Positions 20,401 to 28,846 of a stretch of 64,000 bases of DNA are shown piece after piece. The stretch comes from CAZICM01 sp964537685 (GTDB lineage: Bacteria > Myxococcota_A > Polyangia > Polyangiales > Polyangiaceae): the NCBI GenBank assembly GCA_964537685.1, contig CAZICM010000005.1, positions 62,001 through 126,000 on the forward strand, written 5' to 3'. The translations under genes were made by a program, and so were the position numbers. Below the pieces are notes generated by a model, which searched no databases, had not been told where the DNA came from, and saw nothing but the letters and a program-made list of their open reading frames with translations. How positions within the stretch are numbered: position 1 is the first letter of the stretch; each line of letters begins with the position of its first letter.

Positions 20401-21901
20401 TTTGGAGGGGCAAGACCTAAGGGGGAGGGATTTTAGCGGGGTGGATTGGAGGTATGCAAACCTTGCCTTTGCTGATTTACGGGGCGCCACGCTAGCGGGC
20501 GCGGATCTATCGGGAGCCATCCTTTCAGGCGCAAACCTTGTCAATGCCAATCTGGAAGGAGCTAAGCTCTGCGATACGACTCTGGATGAAACGGATTTTT
20601 CTCATGCAAAGTTGATGGGGGTGGATTTCACGGGCGCTCGCCTTATGGAGAACGCCAAGTGGACCGGGGCCAAGCTTATGGGTGCAAAGGGAGAGATGTT
20701 TACGCCTGAATGGCAGGCATATTTGCACCGGACTTTTGGCGCCGCTCCCCCCTCGTTGGATGGTGTTCAAGCGGTGCCAGACGTCGAAAGGGAAGTACCT
20801 TTTCTTGCAAATTCCCCGTGTATGGCCTACAGCCCGGGCGCCAATCTCGCGGCATGGGCTTCAGATAATGCGATAGCAATCTTTGACTTGAAACATGGAC
20901 GCTTGGTTAGGCATTTCAGCGAAGCCATCACCCGCTTTGATCTGGGGAGGGCGATTGCTGTGAACCAAAATGGTTCCGTCTTTGCTGTCGCTGAAGTCGA
21001 TCATAAACGATTCGATGTTTCCATTCGACTTTTTGATGTGCAATGGCGAACACGCACTAGCGACTCTAAAGGCCATCAACTCCCAGTGGGTTCTATCGCT
21101 TTTCATCCCAATCGTCCTATTCTCGCTTCGGCGTCCAAAGATCAAACGGTTCGACTTTGGAATACCAACTCGGGAAGATGCCAACGTATCCTTGAGGGTC
21201 ATCAGGGCAGCGTAAACGCCGTCGCTTTCAACCATGATGGCTCTTCCCTCGCTTCCGGCTCAGACGATAACACGATTCGGATTTGGGACCCACGCTTGGG
21301 AACATGCCAACGTATCCTTGAGGGTCATCAGGGCAGTGTGAACGCTGTTGCCTTCGACCACAACAGCTCTTACTTTGTTTCCGCATCAGCAGACAACACC
21401 GTTCGCCTCTGGGATATTGGTTCTGGGAAGTGCCACCACGTTTTCCATGCCATTCGAAACATGTTCTATGGCATCCAAGAGATACTATCCGTCGCCTTCA
21501 ACCATGACGGTTCTTTTCTCGCCACCTCTTCTCGCGACAAGACTGCAAGCCTCTGGGATACCCGCTCGGGAAACTGTACCCGTATCCTTCAAGGCCATCG
21601 AGGCCCCGTCATCTGTATCGCCTTTAGCCCATCAGGCACCCGTCTAATTACTGGCTCCGCTGATCACACCATCCGCATGTGGTCAACCGCCAGTGGTGAA
21701 TGTCTGGCGGTCATCGTTCCCTTCCCCGAAGGCTGGGTTGCCTACCGTCCCCGCGATGGCCGCTATCGCTGCGAAGGCAAACTCGATTTCGACTTCTACC
21801 ACACCGTCGGCCGCTGCCGCTTTGAACTCGGCGAACTCGACCTTTACATCCCCAATCTCCGCCTCGCCGATGATGAGCCGCTGGTGCCCGATGATTGGTG
21901 A
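17468..21901 (+). CDS. Phosphorylase-NACHT-pentapeptide-WD40 STAND protein
   Basis: This 1,477-aa protein is modular. Residues about 38-375 form a purine/uridine phosphorylase-like domain (VHVLILVALQDELEALL, ALEMEGTA near 316, then KAVQDFADG). About 390-550 is a module ending IHTGNKAPLELARNAYRHG that faintly resembles Mrr-like nuclease domains. The NACHT ATPase follows, with Walker A GDFGAGKT at 579-586 and Walker B LIFDGYDE at 651-658. Then come pentapeptide repeats (ANLAFADLRGATLAGADLS, about 976-1075) and about seven WD40 repeats to residue 1455. The layout of effector, STAND switch and sensor repeats matches known bacterial conflict proteins. The cellular trigger and effector activity are not known. 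The start is uncertain: ATG 17468 or 17480, or TTG 17411. Confidence 0.88.
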   Translation: MSISMADDILPMPDDPSLASQEEATRPIAMTSRPSNGVHVLILVALQDELEALLSIEIDGSGREAWSEECDLSGFRYYRRRIFNRLRETIEVATAWIGEMGQRSAAIRGQQLLVELDPSCLAMCGICAGYREKVGLGDIIVAERLYAYDEGKRITHKKGQEEFFHSLRSFDLEATWKMDASFLAREIDLTPLQQERPPSKEAQRKWLLHTQYAHETQGKEPPAQHPERPHTCPQWSVHIKSALAEQLLERKGRELRLSDKGRDAILEDQLLYPDGLPKDPALRIHSGAVATGSAVVEDPGIFTRLRKYERNTIALEMEGTAIGELAQRFKKQAILIKAVQDFADGSKDDAYRPFGCKASAWFLLHFLKRHFEPEQRTAEKPRAHREKTERYRFEALERRHPFLEKVTRLMEHRYPGAQITPHRTEFPFAGVLEVECDEGGIQELRLVGAIDQNITPELIRRFIEELETPYRIRDPLLRSILIHTGNKAPLELARNAYRHGVKLQSFYEAQGLFDLSPYLERQTQALEQDERYLPSIYVDQPASIELQGNRERISSESILETLLQWLDDQNQARFALVLGDFGAGKTFLLREVCRRMVREKHPVWPVLVEMGRLEKQNSLKELMAAHFAKYDIAGYSFAAFDYMLSEGRIALIFDGYDELALRVDYDSAIAHFETVAQAVKGHAKVVLSSRRHYFLTDGDIKTAIKRELAKRAEEAPGYRLVMLEPFGEKQIRRYLRNVLMEEKAAEDRYRLIHDVKDLMGLSENPRMLSFIAKLPEGKLREAKKEKGEIKSADLYEVLVKDWLDFEHQRANPPGAPHGISRKALEIGIENIARWLWHERQGQIGKKELEEELAAVAAGGGKHPLSPGVVAQMFGSGSLLVRDKKPEEGEGRFSFVHRSIMEWFLARLVAETIRGGGNPDALKVDEISLLMADFLWAMAGRENAVAWARRILKEKGEGYEKKNAALVLTRLKVPLSDINLEGQDLRGRDFSGVDWRYANLAFADLRGATLAGADLSGAILSGANLVNANLEGAKLCDTTLDETDFSHAKLMGVDFTGARLMENAKWTGAKLMGAKGEMFTPEWQAYLHRTFGAAPPSLDGVQAVPDVEREVPFLANSPCMAYSPGANLAAWASDNAIAIFDLKHGRLVRHFSEAITRFDLGRAIAVNQNGSVFAVAEVDHKRFDVSIRLFDVQWRTRTSDSKGHQLPVGSIAFHPNRPILASASKDQTVRLWNTNSGRCQRILEGHQGSVNAVAFNHDGSSLASGSDDNTIRIWDPRLGTCQRILEGHQGSVNAVAFDHNSSYFVSASADNTVRLWDIGSGKCHHVFHAIRNMFYGIQEILSVAFNHDGSFLATSSRDKTASLWDTRSGNCTRILQGHRGPVICIAFSPSGTRLITGSADHTIRMWSTASGECLAVIVPFPEGWVAYRPRDGRYRCEGKLDFDFYHTVGRCRFELGELDLYIPNLRLADDEPLVPDDW

Positions 21902-22241
21902 TTACATATTTTTTCCTCTCGCCTGCTCCTCCCTCCAATAACGCCCCATCTTTTTCCCAAAAAAGCGTTGACACAATACCTTCGGAATGACCCGCGCTCC
22001 CCTCCATCCCCAAATATTGACCCCACCCTTCTCGCCGTCTCGCTCAATCGCCTTCAAAACAAGCCTCCCCCAACTTCAATCTTTATCCCTTTATCATCCT
22101 GCCCGTTCTGATAAACTCGCAACGGCTCGATATGCGAACCCTCCCAGGTTCTCCCTTCGAGACCGGCGCGGCGGTGGGGGACCTTTTGCACCCCAGGACT
22201 TCCGCGTGCCTCGGGTGCCGCTTGTGTTGGAGGTAAGGTCT
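21902..22241. other. Intergenic stretch upstream of the EXORDIUM-like gene
   Basis: No coding frame here looks real. At 21956-21973 it holds CCCAAAAAAGCGTTGACA, whose TTGACA could be a -35 box. No convincing -10 follows at 16-18 bp. The first 17 bases recur at 27241-27258, in front of another secreted-protein gene. A GGAGG at about 22229-22233 serves the next gene. Otherwise I see nothing. Confidence 0.5.
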
Positions 22242-23180
22242 ATGAAGCATCTCGTTCTCGGTTTCTTTGCTCTTTCTATGGTCGGTATGATCGGTTGTGT
22301 CGCGGATTCCACCGAACCTGCCGAAGGTTCGGATGAGGAACTCGCGGAATTGGGCGATATTGGTCCCACCGCGTATGGTAAAGCCATTCTCCCTATCAAT
22401 GGTAGCCAGGTCTCTAATCAGGCCGGTGGTAAGCCTGTCAGCAACGGCATTAGCTATCACGGCGGTCCCGTGATGACCAATGCCATTAATTTGTACTATA
22501 TCTGGTACGGTAACTGGTCGGGCAATACAGGACCGTCCATTCTCAACGATTTCGCCAATAACGTGGGTGCGTCAGCGTATTGGAATATCGCCGAGACCTA
22601 TTACAACGGCTCAAATACCAAGGTGTCAGGCTCCGTTAGCTTGGCAGGTAGCACCAGCGTGGCGTATCCTTATGGGACCAGCCTGAGCGATGCGCAGATC
22701 TTCTCGGTCGTGACGGATGCGATCGGGAGCGGCGCTCTGCCCAAGGATGCCAATGGCATTTACTTCGTGCTGACCTCGGCCGATGTCACGGCGGCCTCGG
22801 GTTTCTGCACGCAGTATTGCGGCTGGCATGACGCGGGCGCGTATAGCGGCACCACCATCAAATACTCCTTCGTGGGTAATGCCGATCGGTGCCCGTCTTC
22901 GTGTGCCGCGCAAACCACCAGCCCCAATGGCAACGCGGGCGCCGATGCGATGGTCTCTATCGTCGCGCACGAAGCCGTGGAAGCCGCGAGCGATCCAGAG
23001 CTTAGCGCGTGGTGGGACAATCGTGGTTACGAAAACGCCGACAAGTGCGCGTGGACCTGGGGTACAACCTATAACGTCGCCAATGGCTCCAAGGCCAATG
23101 TGAAGATGGGTGCCCGCGACTTCCTGATTCAGCGCAACTGGGTCAATGCCGGCGGCGGCTACTGCTCGATGACGTACTAG
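22242..23180 (+). CDS. EXORDIUM/Phi-1-like lipoprotein
   Basis: This 312-aa predicted lipoprotein starts at an ATG preceded by GGAGG. The signal ends MVGMIGC. The mature part resembles the EXORDIUM (phosphate-induced protein 1) family: ISYHGGPVMTNAINLYYIWYG, NLYYIWYGNW, SILNDFANNVG, DANGIYFVLTSADV, CTQYCGWHD, and the conserved stretch IVAHEAVEAASDPELSAWWD, where EXO proteins have a similar His-Glu motif. The family is best known from plant cell-wall proteins and also occurs in myxobacteria. The activity of bacterial members is unknown. The HExxE pattern could bind metal, which is only an inference. Confidence 0.85.
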   Translation: MKHLVLGFFALSMVGMIGCVADSTEPAEGSDEELAELGDIGPTAYGKAILPINGSQVSNQAGGKPVSNGISYHGGPVMTNAINLYYIWYGNWSGNTGPSILNDFANNVGASAYWNIAETYYNGSNTKVSGSVSLAGSTSVAYPYGTSLSDAQIFSVVTDAIGSGALPKDANGIYFVLTSADVTAASGFCTQYCGWHDAGAYSGTTIKYSFVGNADRCPSSCAAQTTSPNGNAGADAMVSIVAHEAVEAASDPELSAWWDNRGYENADKCAWTWGTTYNVANGSKANVKMGARDFLIQRNWVNAGGGYCSMTY

Positions 23181-23276
23181 GCGCTCATAAGGCGCCGAAA
23201 AACGAGGGAGAGATGGCTTGGGCCTGTTCTCCAGTATCGGCTGAGCTCCCCTTGTCTTTCTTAAATGTGCCCCCAC

Positions 23277-23298
23277 GCCGGCCAGCGCCGGCTTTTTT
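23277..23298 (+). terminator. Rho-independent terminator after the EXORDIUM-like gene
   Basis: A 6-bp GCCGGC stem with loop CAGC and a second GCCGGC is followed by six T residues. It lies 97 bp after the stop codon and before the next gene, and stops transcription from 22242-23180. Confidence 0.8.
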
Positions 23299-23327
23299 AT
23301 GGTTTTTGTAGGGAGATTTAATTAATC

Positions 23328-24515
23328 ATGCGTATCCACCGGCTTGTGCTACTTGGCCTCTTTCTCGCGCTCGGCGGATGTGGAGGAGACAACGATACCT
23401 CTCCCGAGCCCGAATCCCCGCCTCCTCCCGTGGATGCCCAGGATTTTCTAAGCACTTATGCGAACGCCGCCTGTTCACGCTTTGAGCGCTGCTTTTTGAC
23501 CGCTCCCTATTGGGTCGAGCAATGTAAAAGCGATATGATCGCTCAGCTTGGTGAATCCCCCGCGGACGCCGTGGCGGCCGGGAGAATGGAGTACAATGCG
23601 GATGAAGCGGGTAAGTGTATTGCCGGCGTCGAGAACCTCAACTGCTTGGCGGACACCGTTTCAGACGCGACACTGGCGGCCTGTTTTGCAGCGATGAAAG
23701 GCAAAGTGGCCGAAGGTCAGCCCTGTTTCGCCGTGTTTGAATGTGAACATGGGGCATGTCCCGCAATCGCCGAAGATGCTTGCCCCACCGTATGCCCAGC
23801 GGTTGCTCAAGCGGGCGACACCTGTTCGCTGATCGCTGGGCCTTATTGCGATGCGCGGGCCGGCCTGAAATGTTCGGGAGGAAGTTGTATCACGCCTGGA
23901 GGATTGGACGCATCATGCAAAGATAATTACGGGTGCAAGAGCGGATTTGTGTGCTGGTCCGCAACCAACAAATGCATTCCCCTGCGCGGCGAAGGAGAAG
24001 GCTGTGCCACGGACGCATCCTGCGCACCGGGTCTGTATTGTATCGCGGAAGGCGACGAAGGCGGCATTTGCGAACCCAGGATCAAGGAAGGAGGCCCATG
24101 CAGCACCAATGCCGAGGAAAACAACGCGGCCTTCCGATTTGTGCAGTGCGCGGATGGCCTGTTATGCAAGGGAGCGGGACTTCAGAACGATGGAACGCCT
24201 ATCGCAGGGACATGTCAGCGTCCATCTTCCGAGGGTGAAGCATGTTTGGCCGAACCCGCTGGATTGCAGCTACATCTTTCGGGATGCCTGGATGGCTTGT
24301 ACTGTCCAGCGGGGACATGTGAAAGTCTTCCAGATACAGGGGCATGCGCTCCTCATAGTGCTTGCCTCCATGGAGTTTCATACTGCGATCAGGCCACAAG
24401 CATGTGCACGCCTCTGGGGGCAAATGGCGATGTATGCACCATCGATCCCGAATGCGCGAGCGGTTATTGTATTGGGGGAAAGTGCTTGGAATCTGTGACC
24501 TTCTGCGGACCTTAA
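23328..24515 (+). CDS. Cys-rich lipoprotein, unknown function
   Basis: This is a 395-aa predicted lipoprotein: MRIHRLVLLGLFLALGGC, then an acidic/Pro-rich linker. The mature protein is very rich in regularly spaced Cys, in blocks such as GxxCxxxxxCxxGLYC and GxPCxxxxxCxxGxxC. They look like the EGF/Dickkopf-like disulfide repeats of myxobacterial surface proteins. The N-terminal 110 residues have a different Cys pattern (AACSRFERCF, AAGRMEYN). GGGAG lies upstream of the ATG. No catalytic motif is seen. A role in adhesion or binding would be a guess. Confidence 0.8.
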   Translation: MRIHRLVLLGLFLALGGCGGDNDTSPEPESPPPPVDAQDFLSTYANAACSRFERCFLTAPYWVEQCKSDMIAQLGESPADAVAAGRMEYNADEAGKCIAGVENLNCLADTVSDATLAACFAAMKGKVAEGQPCFAVFECEHGACPAIAEDACPTVCPAVAQAGDTCSLIAGPYCDARAGLKCSGGSCITPGGLDASCKDNYGCKSGFVCWSATNKCIPLRGEGEGCATDASCAPGLYCIAEGDEGGICEPRIKEGGPCSTNAEENNAAFRFVQCADGLLCKGAGLQNDGTPIAGTCQRPSSEGEACLAEPAGLQLHLSGCLDGLYCPAGTCESLPDTGACAPHSACLHGVSYCDQATSMCTPLGANGDVCTIDPECASGYCIGGKCLESVTFCGP

Positions 24516-24527
24516 CAGGCGATCGTA

Positions 24528-26126
24528 TCAGAACCCTGCCGCGCGCCTATACACCGTCCACAACCCATGCGTACTGACTTTTTCAAGGGCGCCGGCCGGA
24601 GCATCCCTCATTGGAGGAGGTACGGCCGGAGCGCCGGGAGGATTGGCCTTTACAAGAAAATAGTCCCAATATTGACCATGCTTTGCCCACGTTACGCTCC
24701 ACACCTGCGACCAACCCCCATGAGGCGGGCGAGGCTTTGGCAAGACCCACACTTCTTTGGTGCCATCCATCATAGGAACGGCCAAACCCCCGCGCCGCAC
24801 CGTATAAAATGTCCCAAAATGGGCAAAGGGAAAGTGCGCGTAGTGCGATTCACCGCCAAAATCAGGCCATATCGCATGCACCCGAACGCCCGGCGGAATA
24901 TCGTCCAGCGCCTCGTCAAAGCCAGCCATTTCTACATCGCGAAACCAGGTGCGGAAGTCATAGGCCAGATAGCAACCATAAAATACCCCCGCAGCCAAGG
25001 CGGGCGCCACAACCCATGCCGGTGTGCGGCGGCCCGCGCGAGGAAGCGCCAGAATCGCAAAGAGCCAAGCCAGCGAAACCATCCGAACACAGACGGCCCA
25101 CCATGGAGGATTGGATATTTCCATCGGCAAAAGTGCGAACATGGCCATCACCACCAGCAGCAGGATCATCGGCCGCCATGTCCATAAGCGGTGGCGCGTG
25201 GGGGATTCCGATCGCCGATTGATTACGGTCCACACCAGGCTAAGCAAGAGTCCCCCGCATAGAAATCCAAGGACCCAATCATCCACCCCCGACTTGAGCC
25301 CATGGATTGTCCATTGATAGAACAGTTCTATATGCTGTTTTAGGGTTTTGTTGGAGGCGAGCAGCTCTTGAATCAGGTTCTGGTTCCCGCTGGGGCCTTG
25401 ACTTCGCTTGATCCAAGCCACCACATAAATCAAACCTGGCACAAGCCCCCCCAAGGATTGGATCGAGCCGCGCCAGGTTGGCCAGCTTGACATCAATAAA
25501 ACCAGGCTCAATCCAAAAAATGCCAAGGCCGCAAAGGCATGGGCCGCAACGATCAAGATAGACAGCGCCGCCAAAAGCGCCACTCGCCACCATCGCGCAA
25601 ATCCAAGCCCGCGGGATTCCTTGAGAATATCGTTGAGCACGGCCAATCCAGCGATAATCATAGGCACGGCGCCGGCATAGGAAGCAAAGCCAAACCAGAG
25701 GCAGCGATGATAAATCAAGGGCAAGGACAAAAGCGCCAGCCGGGGATCGCGCCCAAAGGAGTGAAGCGCATACACCATCGACAAGGGCATGCCAAGCACA
25801 CACAAAAAGGCCATGTATACGTTATTGGCCTCGGGCAGTCCCATCAAAGAACTCAGTGCCCATGTCACGCAGCTATATAAAATGGATGGAATCAGCCGGA
25901 TATCGATGATAAAGAAGTCAGGGATGCGAGCGGCGGGCTCGTTGCGGTGAACAAGAGCTCCGATCAGGCCCATATGACCTGATATATCGGTAAAGGGCAG
26001 GTAGCGCGAAACGATAAGCGGAAGGAGATTGGCGCCGATGCCAACGCTAAGCGCGCATACCAGAAATGGATCGCGGTTCCACACCCTGCGCATCCAGAAG
26101 GCGAGCGCTTGCATCTTCGCTTTCAT
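24528..26126 (-). CDS. Polytopic membrane protein, possibly GT-C-like
   Basis: This is a 532-aa integral membrane protein with about 10-12 hydrophobic helices through residue ~400, followed by a C-terminal soluble part (about 415-532) with DDIPPGVRVHAIWPDFGG. An early loop contains LPFTDISGHMGLIG, where GT-C enzymes often carry an acidic residue in the first extracytoplasmic loop. The layout fits a lipid-linked-sugar glycosyltransferase, but I cannot assign a family. ATG 26126 is chosen over the TTG at 26147. It is convergent with the Cys-rich lipoprotein gene. Confidence 0.75.
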   Translation of the reverse strand: MKAKMQALAFWMRRVWNRDPFLVCALSVGIGANLLPLIVSRYLPFTDISGHMGLIGALVHRNEPAARIPDFFIIDIRLIPSILYSCVTWALSSLMGLPEANNVYMAFLCVLGMPLSMVYALHSFGRDPRLALLSLPLIYHRCLWFGFASYAGAVPMIIAGLAVLNDILKESRGLGFARWWRVALLAALSILIVAAHAFAALAFFGLSLVLLMSSWPTWRGSIQSLGGLVPGLIYVVAWIKRSQGPSGNQNLIQELLASNKTLKQHIELFYQWTIHGLKSGVDDWVLGFLCGGLLLSLVWTVINRRSESPTRHRLWTWRPMILLLVVMAMFALLPMEISNPPWWAVCVRMVSLAWLFAILALPRAGRRTPAWVVAPALAAGVFYGCYLAYDFRTWFRDVEMAGFDEALDDIPPGVRVHAIWPDFGGESHYAHFPFAHFGTFYTVRRGGLAVPMMDGTKEVWVLPKPRPPHGGWSQVWSVTWAKHGQYWDYFLVKANPPGAPAVPPPMRDAPAGALEKVSTHGLWTVYRRAAGF

Positions 26127-26168
26127 AAGGGTTCTGCACCCTATCAAGCCTGGCGCCCGCTCGTCAAC

Positions 26169-27089
26169 TTATTGGCAGGTTGGGGCGACTTGCCCGTCCG
26201 ACCCCGTATTCACATAAGCATCCGACACATATCCATTCCCTATATAATCCCAAAGCGTCGTGGTTCCATAGGTCCCCGTCACGCTCGTTCCTTTCTTCTG
26301 GCAGGTAATCGTCACCTTTTCCCCATCGGCCACCGAACCCACGGCATCCGCGGACGTGCTCGCATCGGCCCGAATGGTAAGCGGCGCGCCGTTGGTGTTT
26401 ACCGTGCCCGTTACCGATGTCGGCGCTGGGCTTCCTCCCGTGCCTTCACAACTGTTCTTGCTCGTATAATCCTTGGTGCCAAAGAAGAGCGCTTGGCTGC
26501 CATTAAAATAAGGCTTCACCGCTATGCCATCCCTCCGTACCTCGTAATGCAAATGCGCCCCCGTCGAACCCCCTGTATTGCCCACCGTGCCAATCTTTTG
26601 CCCTATATTCACGCTCTGCCCTACTTTTACAGCCTGCGAATCCAGATGAGCATAGCGGCTTCGATATCCATTTCCATGATCGATCTCAATCCACTTTCCA
26701 TAGCTTGTATTGCCTAAATTCTCGACGCGCGTAACCTTGCCCGAAAAGGCCGCCACAACCGCATCGCCGATATCATTCGACCGATTGAAATCCACCGAAT
26801 TCACCGGGCTATGATTGGTGCGCGTTTGGCCTGCCCATACTTGCCCACAAGGAAAGGGCAATTGAAAATTGGGCATATCGCTGACGGCCGAACTCGATGT
26901 GCTCGTTTCCTCGCTAATCGGCAATTCTTCCGGCGGAGGCCCGTCGTCCGACCATTCGGTATTGCCCACCAGCTCCGTTGGGCTTAATTCATCCGGCTGT
27001 TCAACAGCGCAACCCCATACACCCACGCTAAGCCCAAGCAAACTAAGCGCGGCACCCGTAATTGAAATAAAATGGCGATTTTTGTTCAT
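26169..27089 (-). CDS. M23 metallopeptidase lipoprotein with a C-terminal SH3-like domain
   Basis: This 306-aa exported protein has a signal ending LSVGVWGC (a lipobox-like Cys). The LytM/M23 domain contains the zinc ligands in NHSPVNSVDFNRS (HxxxD), a His-Leu-Asp at YAHLDSQAV, and the GAHLHYEVRRDG motif (HxH). It should cleave peptidoglycan cross-bridges. A bacterial SH3-like domain (about residues 225-306, APLTIRADAS...VGSVADGEKV) could anchor it to the wall. The start at 27089 (MNKNRH) is preferred to the ORF start at 27107. Confidence 0.87.
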   Translation of the reverse strand: MNKNRHFISITGAALSLLGLSVGVWGCAVEQPDELSPTELVGNTEWSDDGPPPEELPISEETSTSSSAVSDMPNFQLPFPCGQVWAGQTRTNHSPVNSVDFNRSNDIGDAVVAAFSGKVTRVENLGNTSYGKWIEIDHGNGYRSRYAHLDSQAVKVGQSVNIGQKIGTVGNTGGSTGAHLHYEVRRDGIAVKPYFNGSQALFFGTKDYTSKNSCEGTGGSPAPTSVTGTVNTNGAPLTIRADASTSADAVGSVADGEKVTITCQKKGTSVTGTYGTTTLWDYIGNGYVSDAYVNTGSDGQVAPTCQ

Positions 27090-27253
27090 ACCCAAGGCGC
27101 AAAGCAACCCTTATGCCCGGCCGGGTTCTTCTTTTTCCCTGGGAAGTCGGAAGAAGCCAAGGCTGAAGCTGGGGCAGGCATTGCCCGGGCCTGAGTAAAC
27201 GCAGACCCAGGTGGAAATCAAAGGCCGCTTTTTATACTTCCCCAAAAAAAGCG

Positions 27254-27283
27254 TTGACGCTATCTCTCAAACCCTTGTATACA
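27254..27283 (+). promoter_or_regulatory. Sigma70-type promoter giving a probably leaderless mRNA
   Basis: TTGACG at 27254-27259 and TATACA at 27278-27283 are 18 bp apart. Only 7 bp separate the -10 box from the ATG at 27291, and no Shine-Dalgarno sequence fits, so the transcript probably starts at or next to the ATG. The -10 box lies inside the perfect 10-bp palindrome TTGTATACAA. Confidence 0.6.
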
Positions 27284-27290
27284 AGCGTCT

Positions 27291-28844
27291 ATGATGCGTT
27301 CCCGCCCTCTGTTTCTGGGTATTTGCGCGGCCTGTATCCCTGCCATCGCGAGCCTGCACTGCAGTTCCGAAACCACTCCATGCGAATCCCCCGCGTCTTG
27401 TGCTCCACCCCCTTCTCAAGATGCAGGGCTGGATGCTTCAGAAGACGCTTCCATCGATGCATCCACGCCCAATCCCGATGGGGGAACATGTCTGTGCGAA
27501 GATGATGGCAATCTCTGCACCGACGATCAATGCGATGAAAACGGCATCTGTATTCATCCTCCCAAGGCGGCCGGAAGCGTATGCCGCCCATCGAGCGGCG
27601 AATGCGACATCGATGAAAGCTGCGATGGAACGGACGCAGCTTGTCCCAAGGATGCTTGGGATGGAGCTTGTGCATGCCCCTATCATGGGCCAATTGCGGG
27701 CTATGCCGAGCATGATGGACTTCGAGCCATACCCAACTCCCATTTTGCGTTAAGCGATACCCAAACATGGCCAGCCTATACGGCGATTCTCGATGGATTG
27801 GGAGTTGCCTATCTTAGCCCCGATGCCTTGGATCTCAACCGCACGGGAACCAAACCCGATGCAGCGCTTGCCTCCGATCTTGGAAGCGTGGTGGGATATA
27901 TGGGAGCCTTTGAATGGGAAAACGGAGATCAAAATGTAAGCTATTGGATTCCCCAAGGTCTTGCAGGAGGAAGCGCGGGCGCCAAGGATTTTGTCGTAGT
28001 TTCATGGCACTATGATTCAGCCAATATTGCGGACGACCCCAATCCCCCGGTGAGCGGCTCGGACAAAGGGGTAAGGGTATCCTTTGCGGACCTTGGCTCG
28101 ATTGGGGGCAATGTCCCCTACCGCCATCTGCTTCTGGTGGAGCCCGATGCTCAAAGCGGCTTTAAATCCGTGAATATTCATGCTGGAGGCATGGCTTGGG
28201 CCGGCAACTACTTATATGTGGCGGATACATCGCGGGGAGTGCGGGTGTTTGACATAAGCAAACTATTTGCGGTCTCGACATCGGCGGCTTGTTCTTCGCG
28301 CGTGGGGGCCAATGGAAACGAGCTGTGCGCCTATGGTTATGCCTATGTCCTGCCCCAAGTGGGAGGATACTACTTTCCGATGGGTTTAGCATCGGCTTGC
28401 CGGCCCAATTTTTCCTTTCTTTCGTTAGATGGCACATCCACGCCTCCATCGCTGATATCGGGTGAATACGACAATGATCCTGTGAATGGGATATACAGCC
28501 GTCTATTTCGCTGGCCTTTGGATGAAGCCACGCACAAGCCCGCGGCGGGACCGGGCGGATCGGTGAGGGCATCGGGGGCATGGTATGCAGGAAACCGTAA
28601 TCTTCAAGGGGCGACATCGATAGGGGGAAAGTTTTTTCTAAATGCCACACGCTATAGCGGAGCATTGTTTACGGGAGCGCAAGATCAAGCATCGAAGGTC
28701 TATCAAGCCTCGCAGGGCCAATGGGGATGGATGCCCGAGGGCATTTATTATGAGGCGAAAAAGGACTGGCTGTGGATCAATACGGAAGGGCACGCGAATA
28801 TGCCGCGGATTGTGTATGCGGTGAAGGCGGGGCAGATTCCTTGA
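27291..28844 (+). CDS. Cys-rich secreted lipoprotein with a propeller-like C-terminal domain
   Basis: This is a 517-aa predicted lipoprotein. The signal MMRSRPLFLGICAACIPAI ends ASLHC. Two Cys-rich MopE-like segments follow (GTCLCEDDGNLCTDDQC, then CDIDESCDGTDAACP), resembling the repeats described for myxobacterial DUF7107/'EB-like' domains. The C-terminal two thirds (about residues 140-517) contain repeated phrases typical of a propeller, such as GMAWAGNYLYVADTSRGVR, which is also the kind of motif seen in LVIVD repeats. No active site is recognisable. Either of two adjacent ATGs may start it. Confidence 0.8.
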   Translation: MMRSRPLFLGICAACIPAIASLHCSSETTPCESPASCAPPPSQDAGLDASEDASIDASTPNPDGGTCLCEDDGNLCTDDQCDENGICIHPPKAAGSVCRPSSGECDIDESCDGTDAACPKDAWDGACACPYHGPIAGYAEHDGLRAIPNSHFALSDTQTWPAYTAILDGLGVAYLSPDALDLNRTGTKPDAALASDLGSVVGYMGAFEWENGDQNVSYWIPQGLAGGSAGAKDFVVVSWHYDSANIADDPNPPVSGSDKGVRVSFADLGSIGGNVPYRHLLLVEPDAQSGFKSVNIHAGGMAWAGNYLYVADTSRGVRVFDISKLFAVSTSAACSSRVGANGNELCAYGYAYVLPQVGGYYFPMGLASACRPNFSFLSLDGTSTPPSLISGEYDNDPVNGIYSRLFRWPLDEATHKPAAGPGGSVRASGAWYAGNRNLQGATSIGGKFFLNATRYSGALFTGAQDQASKVYQASQGQWGWMPEGIYYEAKKDWLWINTEGHANMPRIVYAVKAGQIP

Positions 28845-28846
28845 CC

